Translations under genes and position numbers: made by a program
Part shown: piece by piece, positions 8,941-18,262 of the stretch
How the letters are laid out: each line of letters begins with the position of its first letter
Numbering within the stretch: the first letter of the stretch is position 1
Notes under the pieces: generated by a model
Told to the model about the DNA's origin: nothing
Database searches by the model: none
Seen by the model: the letters and a program-made list of their open reading frames with translations, nothing else
NCBI GenBank assembly: GCA_001709035.1
Contig: LVKA01000008.1
Location: 992,001 to 1,056,000, forward strand
DNA length: 64,000 bases
From: Candidatus Thiodiazotropha endoloripes
Lineage (GTDB): Bacteria > Pseudomonadota > Gammaproteobacteria > Chromatiales > Chromatiaceae
Reading direction: 5' to 3'

Positions 8941-9693
8941 ATGAATGTTCAGACTGATCGCGACATGTTCGTAAGTCAAGATGGACCGGGTTACGGATTC
9001 AATCAAATTGATACCACAGACTCACTGGGTGCTATCAACACATCAGGATCGATGACAGGCAAATACCTGTTCAGTCAGCTCGCACTGACAAAAACAGCGG
9101 GTGGTGAAAGTCTCGGCAAACGACAATTCGATCTTGTATTGGGTACACTGATCCTGCTGCTGGCAAGCCCGGTGATGTTGCTTACTGCCTCACTGATCTG
9201 GTTGAGCTCCATGGGCCGAGATCCGGTGTTTTACCGTCAGCTCAGGGTTGGACTGAAAGGTCGTGAGTTTTATGTCTGGAAATTCCGCAGTATGCGTACC
9301 GATGCAGAACGCAATGGTGCACAGATGGCTGCGAAAAACGATAACCGTGTAACTCGTATCGGTCGTTTCATCAGAAAGACCCGAATCGATGAATTGCCAC
9401 AGCTGTGGAATGTATTTGTCGGCGACATGAGTCTGGTCGGTCCCCGTCCCGAGCGGCCGGAATTCGTATCCAGCTTCCAGCGCAAGATTCGCGGATATGC
9501 GCTAAGGCATCAGGTAAAGCCGGGAATCACCGGTTGGGCGCAGGTTAAGTATCCCTATGGTGAGACGGTGGAAGATGCCGCTCACAAACTCTACTACGAC
9601 CTGACCTATGTGCGTAAGAACAGTGTGCTGTTCGACCTGATGGTGCTGCTGCGGACCATACCGGTGATCCTGACCGGGCATGGTGCACGATAG
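8941..9693 (+). CDS. Exopolysaccharide-type sugar transferase (polyprenyl-phosphate phosphoglycosyl transferase domain)
   Basis: Transfers a sugar 1-phosphate to undecaprenyl phosphate to start an exopolysaccharide or O-antigen unit. The 250-aa protein has a ~50-residue polar N-terminus, one hydrophobic segment (LILLLASPVMLLTASLIWL), then the catalytic core: FYRQLRVGLKGREFYVWKFRSMR, KTRIDELPQLWNVFVGDMSLVGPRPERPEF, and VKPGITGWAQV. It lacks the extra membrane helices and CoA-binding-like domain of WcaJ/EpsB-length homologues, so it is the short form. The ATG at 8941 follows GGGGAGAGGAAG; an in-frame ATG at 8896 has no such site. No other polysaccharide gene is adjacent. Confidence 0.9.
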   Translation: MNVQTDRDMFVSQDGPGYGFNQIDTTDSLGAINTSGSMTGKYLFSQLALTKTAGGESLGKRQFDLVLGTLILLLASPVMLLTASLIWLSSMGRDPVFYRQLRVGLKGREFYVWKFRSMRTDAERNGAQMAAKNDNRVTRIGRFIRKTRIDELPQLWNVFVGDMSLVGPRPERPEFVSSFQRKIRGYALRHQVKPGITGWAQVKYPYGETVEDAAHKLYYDLTYVRKNSVLFDLMVLLRTIPVILTGHGAR

Positions 9694-10060
9694 TTTGTAT
9701 CTGTTTTTAATCCGCAAATGAACGCAAATAGTATTCGCGAATAGGATATTCATCGAGATTCAAGGCAGGGTATAGGGCATCCGCGCCCTGTCTTGCTTCT
9801 GACTCAAATAATATTCCGGGCTTGGGTTTTGCCTTTTTCAGAGTGTTACTATGTCACATTCAGGTCGGCACAAATCCACAACAGATTTTTAATATTTCTA
9901 CAAGAATTAAAAGAAGCAGAACCGGTTTTTACTGGGACATAAAAATAGTTTGAGTTTCTATTATCCCGGTCAATACCGACTCCATGAGCCAGGGAAGGAT
10001 ATAAAGAAAAATCCGATTCGCAGTTGTTGATAACAATCGTACTCCAGAGGAGTTTGCAAA
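9694..10060. other. Intergenic region with CGCAAATGAACGCAAAT-type repeat debris
   Basis: No gene. Around 9711-9746 it carries CCGCAAATGAACGCAAAT followed by TTCGCGAATAGG, a degenerate repeat that recurs near 24034, 24166, 28391 and 28843. The rest is AT-rich and featureless. Confidence 0.5.
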
Positions 10061-10498
10061 ATGTTTCTTCCAACTGATCAAGCCCTGGCAATCGATATTC
10101 GCAGTAGTGCAGAGGTTATGTTGTATGGAGTGGCTGAAAGTGCGGATGCCCACATTCCTTACTATGGTGGGCCGATTGATGAGTGGAATGTATTTCAGCA
10201 AAGCTTTATCACCCATGGTAATACCAGTTTTATCAATGGTGTGTTTGATCTGATAAGAGAATATGGACTCTATCGGGACTGCTCGATTGTGTTGCTAACC
10301 AAGTCGAACCGTAAAGGGGTAAGGGCGGCAAGTCTGCTTCAAGTTGCTGGGTATAAAAATATACGCGTTGTTCAAAGAGTGGGTAACTCAGATAGCTTGG
10401 TGGAAACTGCTCGTAAAAAGCAGGTATATACTTGTGATAAAGAAGGGGTTATGGAGGAGGGGTCTTATTCACCTTATCCTTCTGCGACTCTGCAATAA
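10061..10498 (+). CDS. Rhodanese-like domain protein lacking the catalytic cysteine
   Basis: The 145-aa protein has the single-domain rhodanese outline: an early strand with ALAIDIRSSAEVMLYG, then IVLLTKSNRKGVRAASLLQVAGYKNIRVV, which aligns with the active-site loop and following helix (family pattern CRSGxRS...A..L...GY.NV). The catalytic Cys position is occupied by Thr80 or a neighbouring residue (LLTKSNRK), so sulfur transfer by the usual persulfide is not expected. It could be a binding or regulatory domain. Its start follows CCAGAGGAG at good spacing. No signal peptide is present, and the neighbours give no functional hint. Confidence 0.65.
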   Translation: MFLPTDQALAIDIRSSAEVMLYGVAESADAHIPYYGGPIDEWNVFQQSFITHGNTSFINGVFDLIREYGLYRDCSIVLLTKSNRKGVRAASLLQVAGYKNIRVVQRVGNSDSLVETARKKQVYTCDKEGVMEEGSYSPYPSATLQ

Positions 10499-10700
10499 AT
10501 ATTATTTCTACGAGAATCGGTTCGTAATATTGGTGCCAGTATTTGCAGACGCTGTGGCATCTCCAAGCCCACATTAAGTTGGATTTAGAATTGGTTAGAT
10601 TGTAACGATCTCAGTGAATCACACAGCTTAGATAGGTAACCCGGCGGTCTGTTGATTTTCTTCACCAATCTTCCGCTATTCTGGATTACCTGTCATCAGT

Positions 10701-10943
10701 TTATGAAAGTTGATACCATTTGCCGGGAGGTTCCACGTATATCAAATCAGAATCATCCTTTGCTTCCATGATGGTTATTATACGTGTGTTGAGAACCTCC
10801 TTGATAGGTGGCGTCGTTTTTCTTCCTTTGGTTTTTAGCTTTTTATTTTTTTTATCTGATATCTGGAAACTGCCATCTGGCCTTATCGCCAATGTGTACT
10901 CAAATGCCGACTTTTTGGATTTGATTTTGCAAAACTTGGCCAT
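10701..10943 (-). CDS. Small basic hypothetical protein, paralogue of the 11372 gene
   Basis: An 80-aa lysine-rich protein. Its central part (FEYTLAIRPDGSFQISD, then PPIKEVLNTRIITIMEAK, then PPGKW) aligns along its length with the 87-aa protein encoded at 11372-11635, 430 bp away on the same strand. No known domain is recognised. Conservation between the two copies (YTL, PDG, PPIK.VLN.R..TI.EAK, PPG.W) supports real coding. No signal peptide or membrane segment is present. Confidence 0.65.
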   Translation of the reverse strand: MAKFCKIKSKKSAFEYTLAIRPDGSFQISDKKNKKLKTKGRKTTPPIKEVLNTRIITIMEAKDDSDLIYVEPPGKWYQLS

Positions 10944-11371
10944 AATTCACCTACTAAAAAAATAATTATTTGTGGAAAGCTGACGGGAGCCAGAAATGAG
11001 GTCTTTCCAATCTGCCTCCGATCCGATCAAGCCAAATCACTACGGCTCTATTTGCTTCCTGAACTACTTTCTCTTCACCTTGCATCCATTTTGGTGAAGA
11101 GAAACTCAATACGAGACGTCCTGTAACTTCGTTTATGCGGAAAGCATGCGGATAAAGTTAAATGAAAAAATACGTCAACAAGAAAAATATTCCTGGAACG
11201 CGTAGTGTACTAAATCATGCAGTGAAATGGCGCTTAGGTCGTTAATTATCGGGCTTCTGTCAATATATACAACAGAGTCTCAATAAGTGGTTGTCAAAAG
11301 CGAATAAATCACATGCGAAAATGGCCTTATATTTCAATAAGCAATTTAATTCACTGCAGTAGCTATTATAT
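10944..11371. other. Spacer between the two paralogous small genes
   Basis: No gene or clear signal. It is AT-rich and unlike either small gene, so the duplication does not extend into it as far as can be seen by eye. Confidence 0.5.
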
Positions 11372-11635
11372 TTAGACTAACCACCAAAAACCTGGTGGAT
11401 CGATATATGCCCAGCGAGAGCCCTTTGCTTCGACTATTGTCAATTTCCGCACGTTGAGTACCTTCTTGATTGGCGGGCATTTTCGTTTCGAAGGCTTTAT
11501 AAGTTTCATCTTGCCGTCACTGTCGTCATATACTTTGACGGTCCCATCAGGTTTCAATACCAGAGTATAATCAAAAATAGATTCGTTATCTTTTTTCTTG
11601 GTATTTGTTTTTTTTTCTCTATCGCTTTTTGCCAT
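11372..11635 (-). CDS. Small basic hypothetical protein, paralogue of the 10701 gene
   Basis: An 87-aa protein with a very lysine-rich N-terminus (residues 2-16), then FDYTLVLKPDGTVKVYDD, PPIKKVLNVRKLTIVEAK and IDPPGFWW. It matches the 10701-10943 protein almost end to end but has diverged substantially, so the duplication is old or the pair is selected to differ. The start is preceded by AGAGAGGAGCAAGAT. It lies 33 bp upstream of nothing obvious on its own strand; the large FecR protein gene ends 32 bp before its start. Function unknown. Confidence 0.7.
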   Translation of the reverse strand: MAKSDREKKTNTKKKDNESIFDYTLVLKPDGTVKVYDDSDGKMKLIKPSKRKCPPIKKVLNVRKLTIVEAKGSRWAYIDPPGFWWLV

Positions 11636-11667
11636 ATCTTGCTCCTCTCTGCTTTGGTTGTACTAAG

Positions 11668-14600
11668 CTAGCGGACGTTTACTGAGATTTTTCCAAACAC
11701 AAATCTTTCGCCAGCAAAGGATGAAGGTGATGCGGTAAGCTCCGGGTGTTGGATGTCATAATTATCTCGATCTTCAAAATTTATTTGATTATCGAAAAGG
11801 TTATTTATGCCTAGAGATACAGATCCGCGACGGTTTGGAAATCGGTAGTTAAAAGCAAGGTCAGTTGATACGCCATTGTCTTCACCTTGCTGGGTTTCTG
11901 TCCCGGTTTTGTTGAGGAACTTGCCTTCTTGGTCATAGTAGGTAGCAGTAAGTTTGGTAGAGAAACCGAGCGGATGATAATAACTGATGGAAACGGGTAG
12001 TTGGTGAGTCTTCAATTCAAGAACGCCGTCAGGTGCCAATACAACGGAATTTGATTGAATGTTTTTAGCGAGATCGCTCTTGTTATATGAGTACTCGACT
12101 CCAAAGGACCAGAAAGGTGAAGAGGTCCAATTAAGCCAAAACGTGGTGTTCATGTCATCGTGTTTTATTGTTTGAGACGTGTTGCCTGGAGGAAAGGTTG
12201 AAAAGTCAACAAGCCCGATCTCTGTCTCTAATTCACGATAAACTGAAGAGATGCCGGTATGTAAATTATGTGTAAATTGATGGTTATATTCCGCTGCATA
12301 GGCCCAGTAATCAGTTTTGTCAAAATCATCGTACAATTGATTGAAGCCGATAATATGTGAAGGCTCCAGTGTCTCATAGAGTGATGGTAAAACAACACTC
12401 ATCCGGTTTCGAAAAACAGCAAATCGAAGCTCGCTGCTGGTCGTTGGGATGAACTGAAATCCTAATTTTGGATAGGCCTTGTTAAATTCGTCATTGTCTA
12501 CTTCTTCCTTTATATAGCTTAACCCACCCATCAAAGTGGATTTATCGTTGATGTCGTAATGCAGATAACCATAAAGTCTTGTTTGCCATGCCTCATGTTC
12601 AGATGAGGATGTACAACTTGGAAGCGGACAGCCCATTGCGAACTCAAACACAGACAAGGCATCTTCATCTTCATTTTGACGGCTTACGCCCGCCAACCAT
12701 GCCGTTTGCTCCAGTTTTCCGGATAATTGCATCTCATAGAGATCAATCGTACGGTCGCTATCCGTTTTGAATGTTGTAAAGGGATCAAGCTCCTGAGCGA
12801 TTATAAATTCATAATCGCGCCTAATGCCGGAAATCAGTAAGTCCGTGTTGGCCGTCAATGCATGCCTAACACCTAATCGAATCGTGGATATGTCACTAGT
12901 GACCTGGAAGTCATCAACATTGAGAAACTCTGGGAGCAGTCGTCGTGTCACATCCCCTTTTTCTTCTTCGGATTCGCTAATCTCAATTTGGAACGATGTG
13001 CTATCTGAAAGAGCAAATTGGGCAAATCCGTTATAGATGTCCTGTTCATAAACAGCACTTTCGTTACGAAATCCATCTGTTTCGGCATGGTACTGTCCAA
13101 GACTGAACGCAAATCGATCAGTTAATCCGGCTAAAATTACATCCTCACCCCAGGTGCTCTTTTTACCATATGATGCATCTAATTGAAACGCCAAACCATT
13201 CTTAGTAAATAGTGGATTATATTCATAGTAGGATAGGTCGGCTGGTCCATTTCCATCCAACAGACCTAGGTTTGAGTTGCTCAATTGAGGTTGTAGAGGG
13301 TCCAGGTTCAGGGGTTGAGTCAATTTTGATTGTAGCAACTCGCTTTGTCTTGCGGCATCCCGGTTGCTAATACCCACGTAGCTGTCAGCCAACAACCGAT
13401 GAGCAGAGTGATTGATGGGAGCCTGTATTAAGGCGTCGGTCGCCTGATAGGCTGCCTGCTGTTCAAAACTCAAATCGTTGTAGATTCTACCAAGCGCTAC
13501 GTTTCGTGATGCCTCGTCATTATCAAGAAGCTGCCTTGAGCGATATACACCCCGGTTATCATTTAATTCAATCGCACGCTGCTGCGCATGTAACGCCTCT
13601 ACCGGTCTATTGGCAGATTGCAGCAATATTGAATCATAAAACCAGGCCGTGGGATCGTTGGGGTCGAGCTCTTTCGCCATGGCAAATTGTTGGGATGCCA
13701 AGTCGTTACGCCTCTCCTCGTAATAGGCCTTGCCCATGTAACTGCGAAGCAAGGCGTTGTTTGGATCGAGCAGTGCTGCCGTTTCAATCTCTTTGCGGCC
13801 TTCCTCCAAATCACCTTGGCGAATTCCTAGCAGACCCAAGCCAAGGTGGGGCAGGGGAGCCGCGGAATCGAGTTCAATAGCCTTCTGAAATGCCGTTTTT
13901 GCTGAAACCAGGTTGATCTCGCGCAACGATGCGAACCCAAGAACGGTATGCGCCAGTGAGAGCTTGGAATCGATGCTGACTGCCTGATTGGCGGATTCAC
14001 GAGCGGCGCGGGTATTGCCTGTCATTAACCAGACTTCCGCAAGTCGCGCCTGAGTCAGGGCGTTTTGTGGTGCAAGTTGTGCGGCTTTTTGGCTGTTGGC
14101 CAAGGCCGCGGGTATGTCGAACATAGCCTGATCAACATAGGATTGCGCCATATAGGCAGTGGCTGACTGGCTATCCTTTTCCAGTGCTTGTTTCGCTGAC
14201 TCTGTCGCTTCTTCAAGTCGATTCTCAACTATGGCCTTGATGGCGGCTTGAGCCAATGTATCCGCTTCGCTGGGAAGAGCTGGCAGTGGCGGATAGTAAA
14301 GCGCCCAGGCAACGGCATTGAAGGGTCTGGCGATCGCCGTAACGACAGGCGGTTGATCCTGGTCGGCGCGGGCTGCCTGATTGGCACCCAGCTCTACCGA
14401 GCCCACATTATTGCTGGCAATTACCACCCCCTCTAACACGATCACCTCAGTGCCGGTATCATCTATTCGAACCACAAATTCAGTACCCTCTATGGAGGCG
14501 TTCACATAGGGCGTCTTGACCTCAAGACTCTTTGGTGTGCGGCTGATGAAATGAATGGCCCCTCGCAGGAGGTCCAGGAAGGAGGGGGTCGACTTAGCGA

Positions 14601-14898
14601 CCTGACTAAATATCAGTGAGGAATTCTCATCCAGACGCAGCAAGGTATCATTTGTCAGGCGGATGGCCGCCCTGCTGTTGTCTGATGTTCTGAGGGCATC
14701 GCCAGCACAGAAATGATCTTCGAGTGCTGAAGGGTGCCAGCCCCTTTGATCAGCAATCCGCTTTTCCACCTTTCCCTCTAGGGAGACCAATTGCGCCACA
14801 TGCACACAATCAGCAGAGACGGCATGCTGTGGTAAGAACAGGATGAAAACAAGAAACAAGTAGTGAGCGAGCATTGTGAAGTTTCGGCAATGCTGCAT
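11668..14898 (-). CDS. FecR-domain / TPR / outer-membrane beta-barrel fusion protein
   Basis: About 1076 aa from the ATG at 14898, which follows CAGGGGATCACT and opens a signal peptide (LFLVFILFLPQHAVSA). After a short linker comes a FecR-type beta domain (~30-200: VSLEGKVEKR, AAIRLTNDTLLRLDENS, LEVKTPYVNASIEGTEFVV). About nine TPR-like helical repeats follow (~205-540). The C-terminal ~480 residues are amphipathic strands like a TonB-dependent receptor barrel, ending INNLFDNQ...FGKISVNV. No plug domain or TonB box is visible. It is likely an outer-membrane protein with a periplasmic TPR arm. The frame is open to 14976, but those 26 codons are unsupported. The CHASE2 cyclase gene upstream (16100-18262) is on the same strand, separated by an IS remnant. 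Confidence 0.85.
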   Translation of the reverse strand: MQHCRNFTMLAHYLFLVFILFLPQHAVSADCVHVAQLVSLEGKVEKRIADQRGWHPSALEDHFCAGDALRTSDNSRAAIRLTNDTLLRLDENSSLIFSQVAKSTPSFLDLLRGAIHFISRTPKSLEVKTPYVNASIEGTEFVVRIDDTGTEVIVLEGVVIASNNVGSVELGANQAARADQDQPPVVTAIARPFNAVAWALYYPPLPALPSEADTLAQAAIKAIVENRLEEATESAKQALEKDSQSATAYMAQSYVDQAMFDIPAALANSQKAAQLAPQNALTQARLAEVWLMTGNTRAARESANQAVSIDSKLSLAHTVLGFASLREINLVSAKTAFQKAIELDSAAPLPHLGLGLLGIRQGDLEEGRKEIETAALLDPNNALLRSYMGKAYYEERRNDLASQQFAMAKELDPNDPTAWFYDSILLQSANRPVEALHAQQRAIELNDNRGVYRSRQLLDNDEASRNVALGRIYNDLSFEQQAAYQATDALIQAPINHSAHRLLADSYVGISNRDAARQSELLQSKLTQPLNLDPLQPQLSNSNLGLLDGNGPADLSYYEYNPLFTKNGLAFQLDASYGKKSTWGEDVILAGLTDRFAFSLGQYHAETDGFRNESAVYEQDIYNGFAQFALSDSTSFQIEISESEEEKGDVTRRLLPEFLNVDDFQVTSDISTIRLGVRHALTANTDLLISGIRRDYEFIIAQELDPFTTFKTDSDRTIDLYEMQLSGKLEQTAWLAGVSRQNEDEDALSVFEFAMGCPLPSCTSSSEHEAWQTRLYGYLHYDINDKSTLMGGLSYIKEEVDNDEFNKAYPKLGFQFIPTTSSELRFAVFRNRMSVVLPSLYETLEPSHIIGFNQLYDDFDKTDYWAYAAEYNHQFTHNLHTGISSVYRELETEIGLVDFSTFPPGNTSQTIKHDDMNTTFWLNWTSSPFWSFGVEYSYNKSDLAKNIQSNSVVLAPDGVLELKTHQLPVSISYYHPLGFSTKLTATYYDQEGKFLNKTGTETQQGEDNGVSTDLAFNYRFPNRRGSVSLGINNLFDNQINFEDRDNYDIQHPELTASPSSFAGERFVFGKISVNVR

Positions 14899-15384
14899 AG
14901 TGATCCCCTGAATAGCGATTTTTAGATCCAAAAACATCTCAAGCATAGCCAGTTTTTGAGCAAAAAAATTTCTCAAGCTTGAGTTATATAGTAACCAAAA
15001 TTAAACAATATGCGAATTTATTTCGTATGGGCTAAGACTATTGGCCCGTATTTTTAATGTAGATTGTTCGTACCTCCTTATAACCCCCTCTCTCCAAACA
15101 GGATCATACCCAATAATCCAGCAAAAAAGTGTAATTATCCCAATGCTTTATACGGTTTTTGTTGTCGGGATAGTTTACGATGCCAAATATTGACTTCTGA
15201 ATCCGTATCTTCGGAAGTAGCACTGGCGAATTTGCAGCTGATTATCAACGGGTGGCTCAAGACAGAAAACTTTTTTGTAAGGCTGTGATGATGTTGGGCT
15301 GATGATTGCAAATGATAACTGTTCTTACTACTTTGCTGCGCACTTACTCTGTGATGTTGCTACCGTATCAACAAGAAGTTGGCC
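14899..15384. other. Intergenic region upstream of the FecR-barrel gene
   Basis: No gene. It is AT-rich near 14990-15060, where the promoter of the FecR-barrel gene is expected; I cannot assign -35/-10 boxes with confidence. A 74-codon plus-strand frame at 15064-15288 has no protein character. Confidence 0.5.
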
Positions 15385-16010
15385 CCTGAGCTTAGCCGTA
15401 GGCCAGCCTGTTGTTTAGCGCGACAAAGGCATCAAGTGAACTATTGGGTCGCCGGGTTAATAGTGCCAGCTTGAGTTAGCGGGATGGCTTGATGACCCTG
15501 GCAGCCACGTACATCAACTCCTGCATCACGGTCTTATTGCTGCGTCTTTTTGCTTTGCGTCGTTTCGGAGATTTTGCCCCAACAATCCATTTTGACCAAT
15601 CCTGCGCAGGAGGTTGTATACCAATACGCTGGCTCCGAGAACGAGCGCATTGGTGGCGAATTTCCCGGAGGTGAGTTTCATAACATCGCCATTGGTGTGT
15701 CGTCTCTACACGGACGGTGGCAATGCGCTTGCCTTCACGAAGCTCAAAGTCCAGGCACTAGCCTTACTGGCCCAGCTAGACGGCCATTTGGGCAAATCCG
15801 TGATGCCGTTTGTAAGTTCTTTATACTCCTCCTTTATGGCTAGCCGAATTGTCTATGGGCGTAACATCGGCATCGATCGATATCCGGCCAGTGCGTCAGG
15901 GGCTTAGAGTGGGTTGAATATTGGCAAGGAAGTCGCGACTGGCTTTTTTGACAATGGGTATAAATTTACCAGCGTACTTACCCATGCGTTGTCGCAGCGG
16001 GGATATCGTG
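15385..16010 (-). pseudogene. Decayed IS1380-family transposase (DDE)
   Basis: Minus-strand translation in shifting frames gives recognisable transposase blocks in the right order: GKYAGKFIPIVKKASRDFLA near 15930-15990, then IDADVTPIDNSASHKGGV, RTYKRHHGFAQMAV, CLDFELREGKRIATVRVETTH, MKLTSGKFATNALVLGAS, VLVYNLLRRIGQNG, SPKRRKAKRR, and TVMQELMYVAARVIKPSR, ending near 15390. Several in-frame stops and at least two frameshifts separate them, and the N-terminal third is missing. It is a dead remnant between the FecR-barrel gene and the cyclase gene. Confidence 0.85.
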
Positions 16011-16099
16011 AATATCCATTGCGCTCATGAAATAGAAATCACTCTCGATAATTCAGATGTTGGTGTTATGTAACAAACTGGCCCGGTCAGTGAGAATGT

Positions 16100-18262
16100 T
16101 TAGTATTTGCGCTTTTGTGTGCTTCTACGGTCAGCGAACTGATTGATGTAGTAGTTCGTCGGGCCATCCGAGGGGAAATCCTTCGCGATCGATTGAAATT
16201 TCCTGTTGGCCGCTGGACGCTCGCCCATTTGCCATAATAGCAGCGCTTCCGCAAAAGCCTGATGAAGGCTGAGCATACTGGCGTCGACAGAGTCTGATTT
16301 GGTGGCAATCTCAAAGATATTAATCGGCTTCTCCTTGCCCGAGACGGAGAATAGACCCAGCTCCCGGATCTGAATGCCCTTCAGGTGTTTGACGAAGTCC
16401 TCCGAGGCGAGAATCCGCGTGCCCAACAACTTGTTGAGATTCTCGATGCGGGAAGTGGTGTTAACCATGTCTCCCACCGCGCGGTATTCGAAATGGTCGA
16501 TGGCGCCCACATGGCTCATCACCAGTTCGCCCGCATGGAGTCCGATGCGGGTGAAAAGTTTGGGTGCGAGATCGGAGTTTTGGATCGCCGTTCCTATCGC
16601 CAGTGCCGCTTCACAGGCCATCTGCTCCATGTTGTGGTTGATTTCGGTCGCCGGCCAGATGGCGAGCATCGCGTCGCCGACCACATCCGAAACGATGCCT
16701 TTGTTTGCCCGTACCGGTGTGAAGAGGATTTTGAAATAGCGGTTCAGGTACTCCTGCAGCACTTTCGGCTCCATCTTTTCCGCCATCGCCGTGTAGTTCT
16801 GTGCATCGGAGGCGAGACATACCCCGTAGGCAGACTCGATCAGTCCGGCCGGCTGCTTGTTGTCCCGAGCCAGTTTTTCAATCACATCGCCCGGCAGATA
16901 GTAACCAAACAGACGTCGCAGATGCTCGCGGCTGGTGCGCATCTGTTGATAGTGCCAGATCAGACTGACGATCAGGGCCGCCGGCAGTTGTATGACCAGT
17001 GGAATAAACCAGGGCAGCCAGAGATTGAAGTGGTTGAACAGCAGATAGGTCGAGCCGAAGTAACTCCCGCCAACCACCATACCGACAATCACTCCGATCA
17101 GTCCTGGGTTGAATCGAAACAGCAAACTGATCCCCACGCCAAAGGTGATCATCAACAGTGCGATCCAGCCTGAATGAGGGCGATGCAGGACCTCCTGGTA
17201 GAGCAGGTTGGCATAGGCCGTGGCTGCAATTTCAACGCCACTGATATCGAGGCCGCTGGATTGGGAAAAGACGGTATAGAATCCGTCTTTCTGTTTCGGT
17301 TGATAGGCTCCGGCATAGCCGATGAACAGGGTTTTGTCTCGCAGATGTTTTAGTGAGTCAGCCGGTGAGGCGAGGATTTCCTGAAAGGAATGGGTTTTGA
17401 TGCTGCCTGGCGGCCCGTAGAAGTTGAGATGGGGGTAGGTCGGGGCCTCAAACAGATTTATCACGGATTGCATCTGCTGATAGCGGAGATTCGACATCCT
17501 CAGCTTGTGCTGCTCTTCCAGCTGGATTCGCATAGGCTCAATCAAAGCTGGGTTATTGCGCAGGAAGAGAGCGATCTCATGCAGATCGTCAAGATTCGGC
17601 GCTTGCAGTGATCGTTTATGTGGCTCAAGGGAGCCAAGCAAAAGTTGTTTCAACCTGTCACCGCCTGGATCGGCGGCATGCAGCAGTGCAGCCGCTGGCA
17701 GTGAAAGTCGTTGTTGATTACCGCTGAAAGTCCAGAACCGACTGACTTTGACCGGAACCTTCGGCAGCACGAACGGTGCGAGTTCGAGTGCCGCATCGGC
17801 CAGGATGGCGGTGGGAGGGATCAGTTGTTCTACGGTATGTTTACCGTCGCTGTTTTTGACCTGCTGCTGTTGCTGGTAGGAGACCAGCAATACATTGCCG
17901 CTTTGTCGTATGGTCTCTGCCAGTTGGCGATCTGATTCAACAGCTCTGGCTTTTTTGAAGAAGATATCAAAAACAATCAGCCTGACACCGGCTCGATTCA
18001 GCTGTTCAATCAGGTCTGCATGCAGACTGCGCGGCCACTCCGGGATCTCTTCACTCAATCCGAGTTGAGCCGCGGTTTCACCATTGATCGAGACGATCTC
18101 AATTGATTCAGGTGCTGCTCTTTGGCCACGTAGCTTGAACAACAGACCTAGGCCCATATCTTCCTCCCACGCGCTACCCACCGGTAGAAGGCTGATAAGT
18201 GCACCCAGAATACCAATCGAGATACCCAGTAGCAGTGCCGATCTAAGCTGATGTTTTTCCAC
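16100..18262 (-). CDS. CHASE2-domain class III adenylate/guanylate cyclase
   Basis: A 720-aa inner-membrane signalling enzyme. After one N-terminal helix (~7-27) comes a CHASE2 extracytoplasmic sensor (~35-360; ARPESIEIVSINGETA-like start, later HLRDKTLFIGYAG and GVEIAATAYANLL). Then come three closely spaced membrane helices (~370-445) and a class III cyclase domain (~485-660). Metal-binding aspartates are in CLASDAQNYTAMAE and VGDAMLAIW, and transition-state residues in VGDMVNTTSRIE. It makes cAMP or cGMP from ATP/GTP; the substrate cannot be fixed by eye. Start is GTG at 18262 after AAGGTCGTT. A CRP-type regulator is encoded 400 bp away, divergently. Confidence 0.93.
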   Translation of the reverse strand: MEKHQLRSALLLGISIGILGALISLLPVGSAWEEDMGLGLLFKLRGQRAAPESIEIVSINGETAAQLGLSEEIPEWPRSLHADLIEQLNRAGVRLIVFDIFFKKARAVESDRQLAETIRQSGNVLLVSYQQQQQVKNSDGKHTVEQLIPPTAILADAALELAPFVLPKVPVKVSRFWTFSGNQQRLSLPAAALLHAADPGGDRLKQLLLGSLEPHKRSLQAPNLDDLHEIALFLRNNPALIEPMRIQLEEQHKLRMSNLRYQQMQSVINLFEAPTYPHLNFYGPPGSIKTHSFQEILASPADSLKHLRDKTLFIGYAGAYQPKQKDGFYTVFSQSSGLDISGVEIAATAYANLLYQEVLHRPHSGWIALLMITFGVGISLLFRFNPGLIGVIVGMVVGGSYFGSTYLLFNHFNLWLPWFIPLVIQLPAALIVSLIWHYQQMRTSREHLRRLFGYYLPGDVIEKLARDNKQPAGLIESAYGVCLASDAQNYTAMAEKMEPKVLQEYLNRYFKILFTPVRANKGIVSDVVGDAMLAIWPATEINHNMEQMACEAALAIGTAIQNSDLAPKLFTRIGLHAGELVMSHVGAIDHFEYRAVGDMVNTTSRIENLNKLLGTRILASEDFVKHLKGIQIRELGLFSVSGKEKPINIFEIATKSDSVDASMLSLHQAFAEALLLWQMGERPAANRKFQSIAKDFPSDGPTNYYINQFADRRSTQKRKY

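Noticed and set aside
15064-15907. Several overlapping plus-strand frames (60-97 codons)
   Set aside because: The minus strand of most of this region decodes as a broken IS1380 transposase; the plus frames are shadows.
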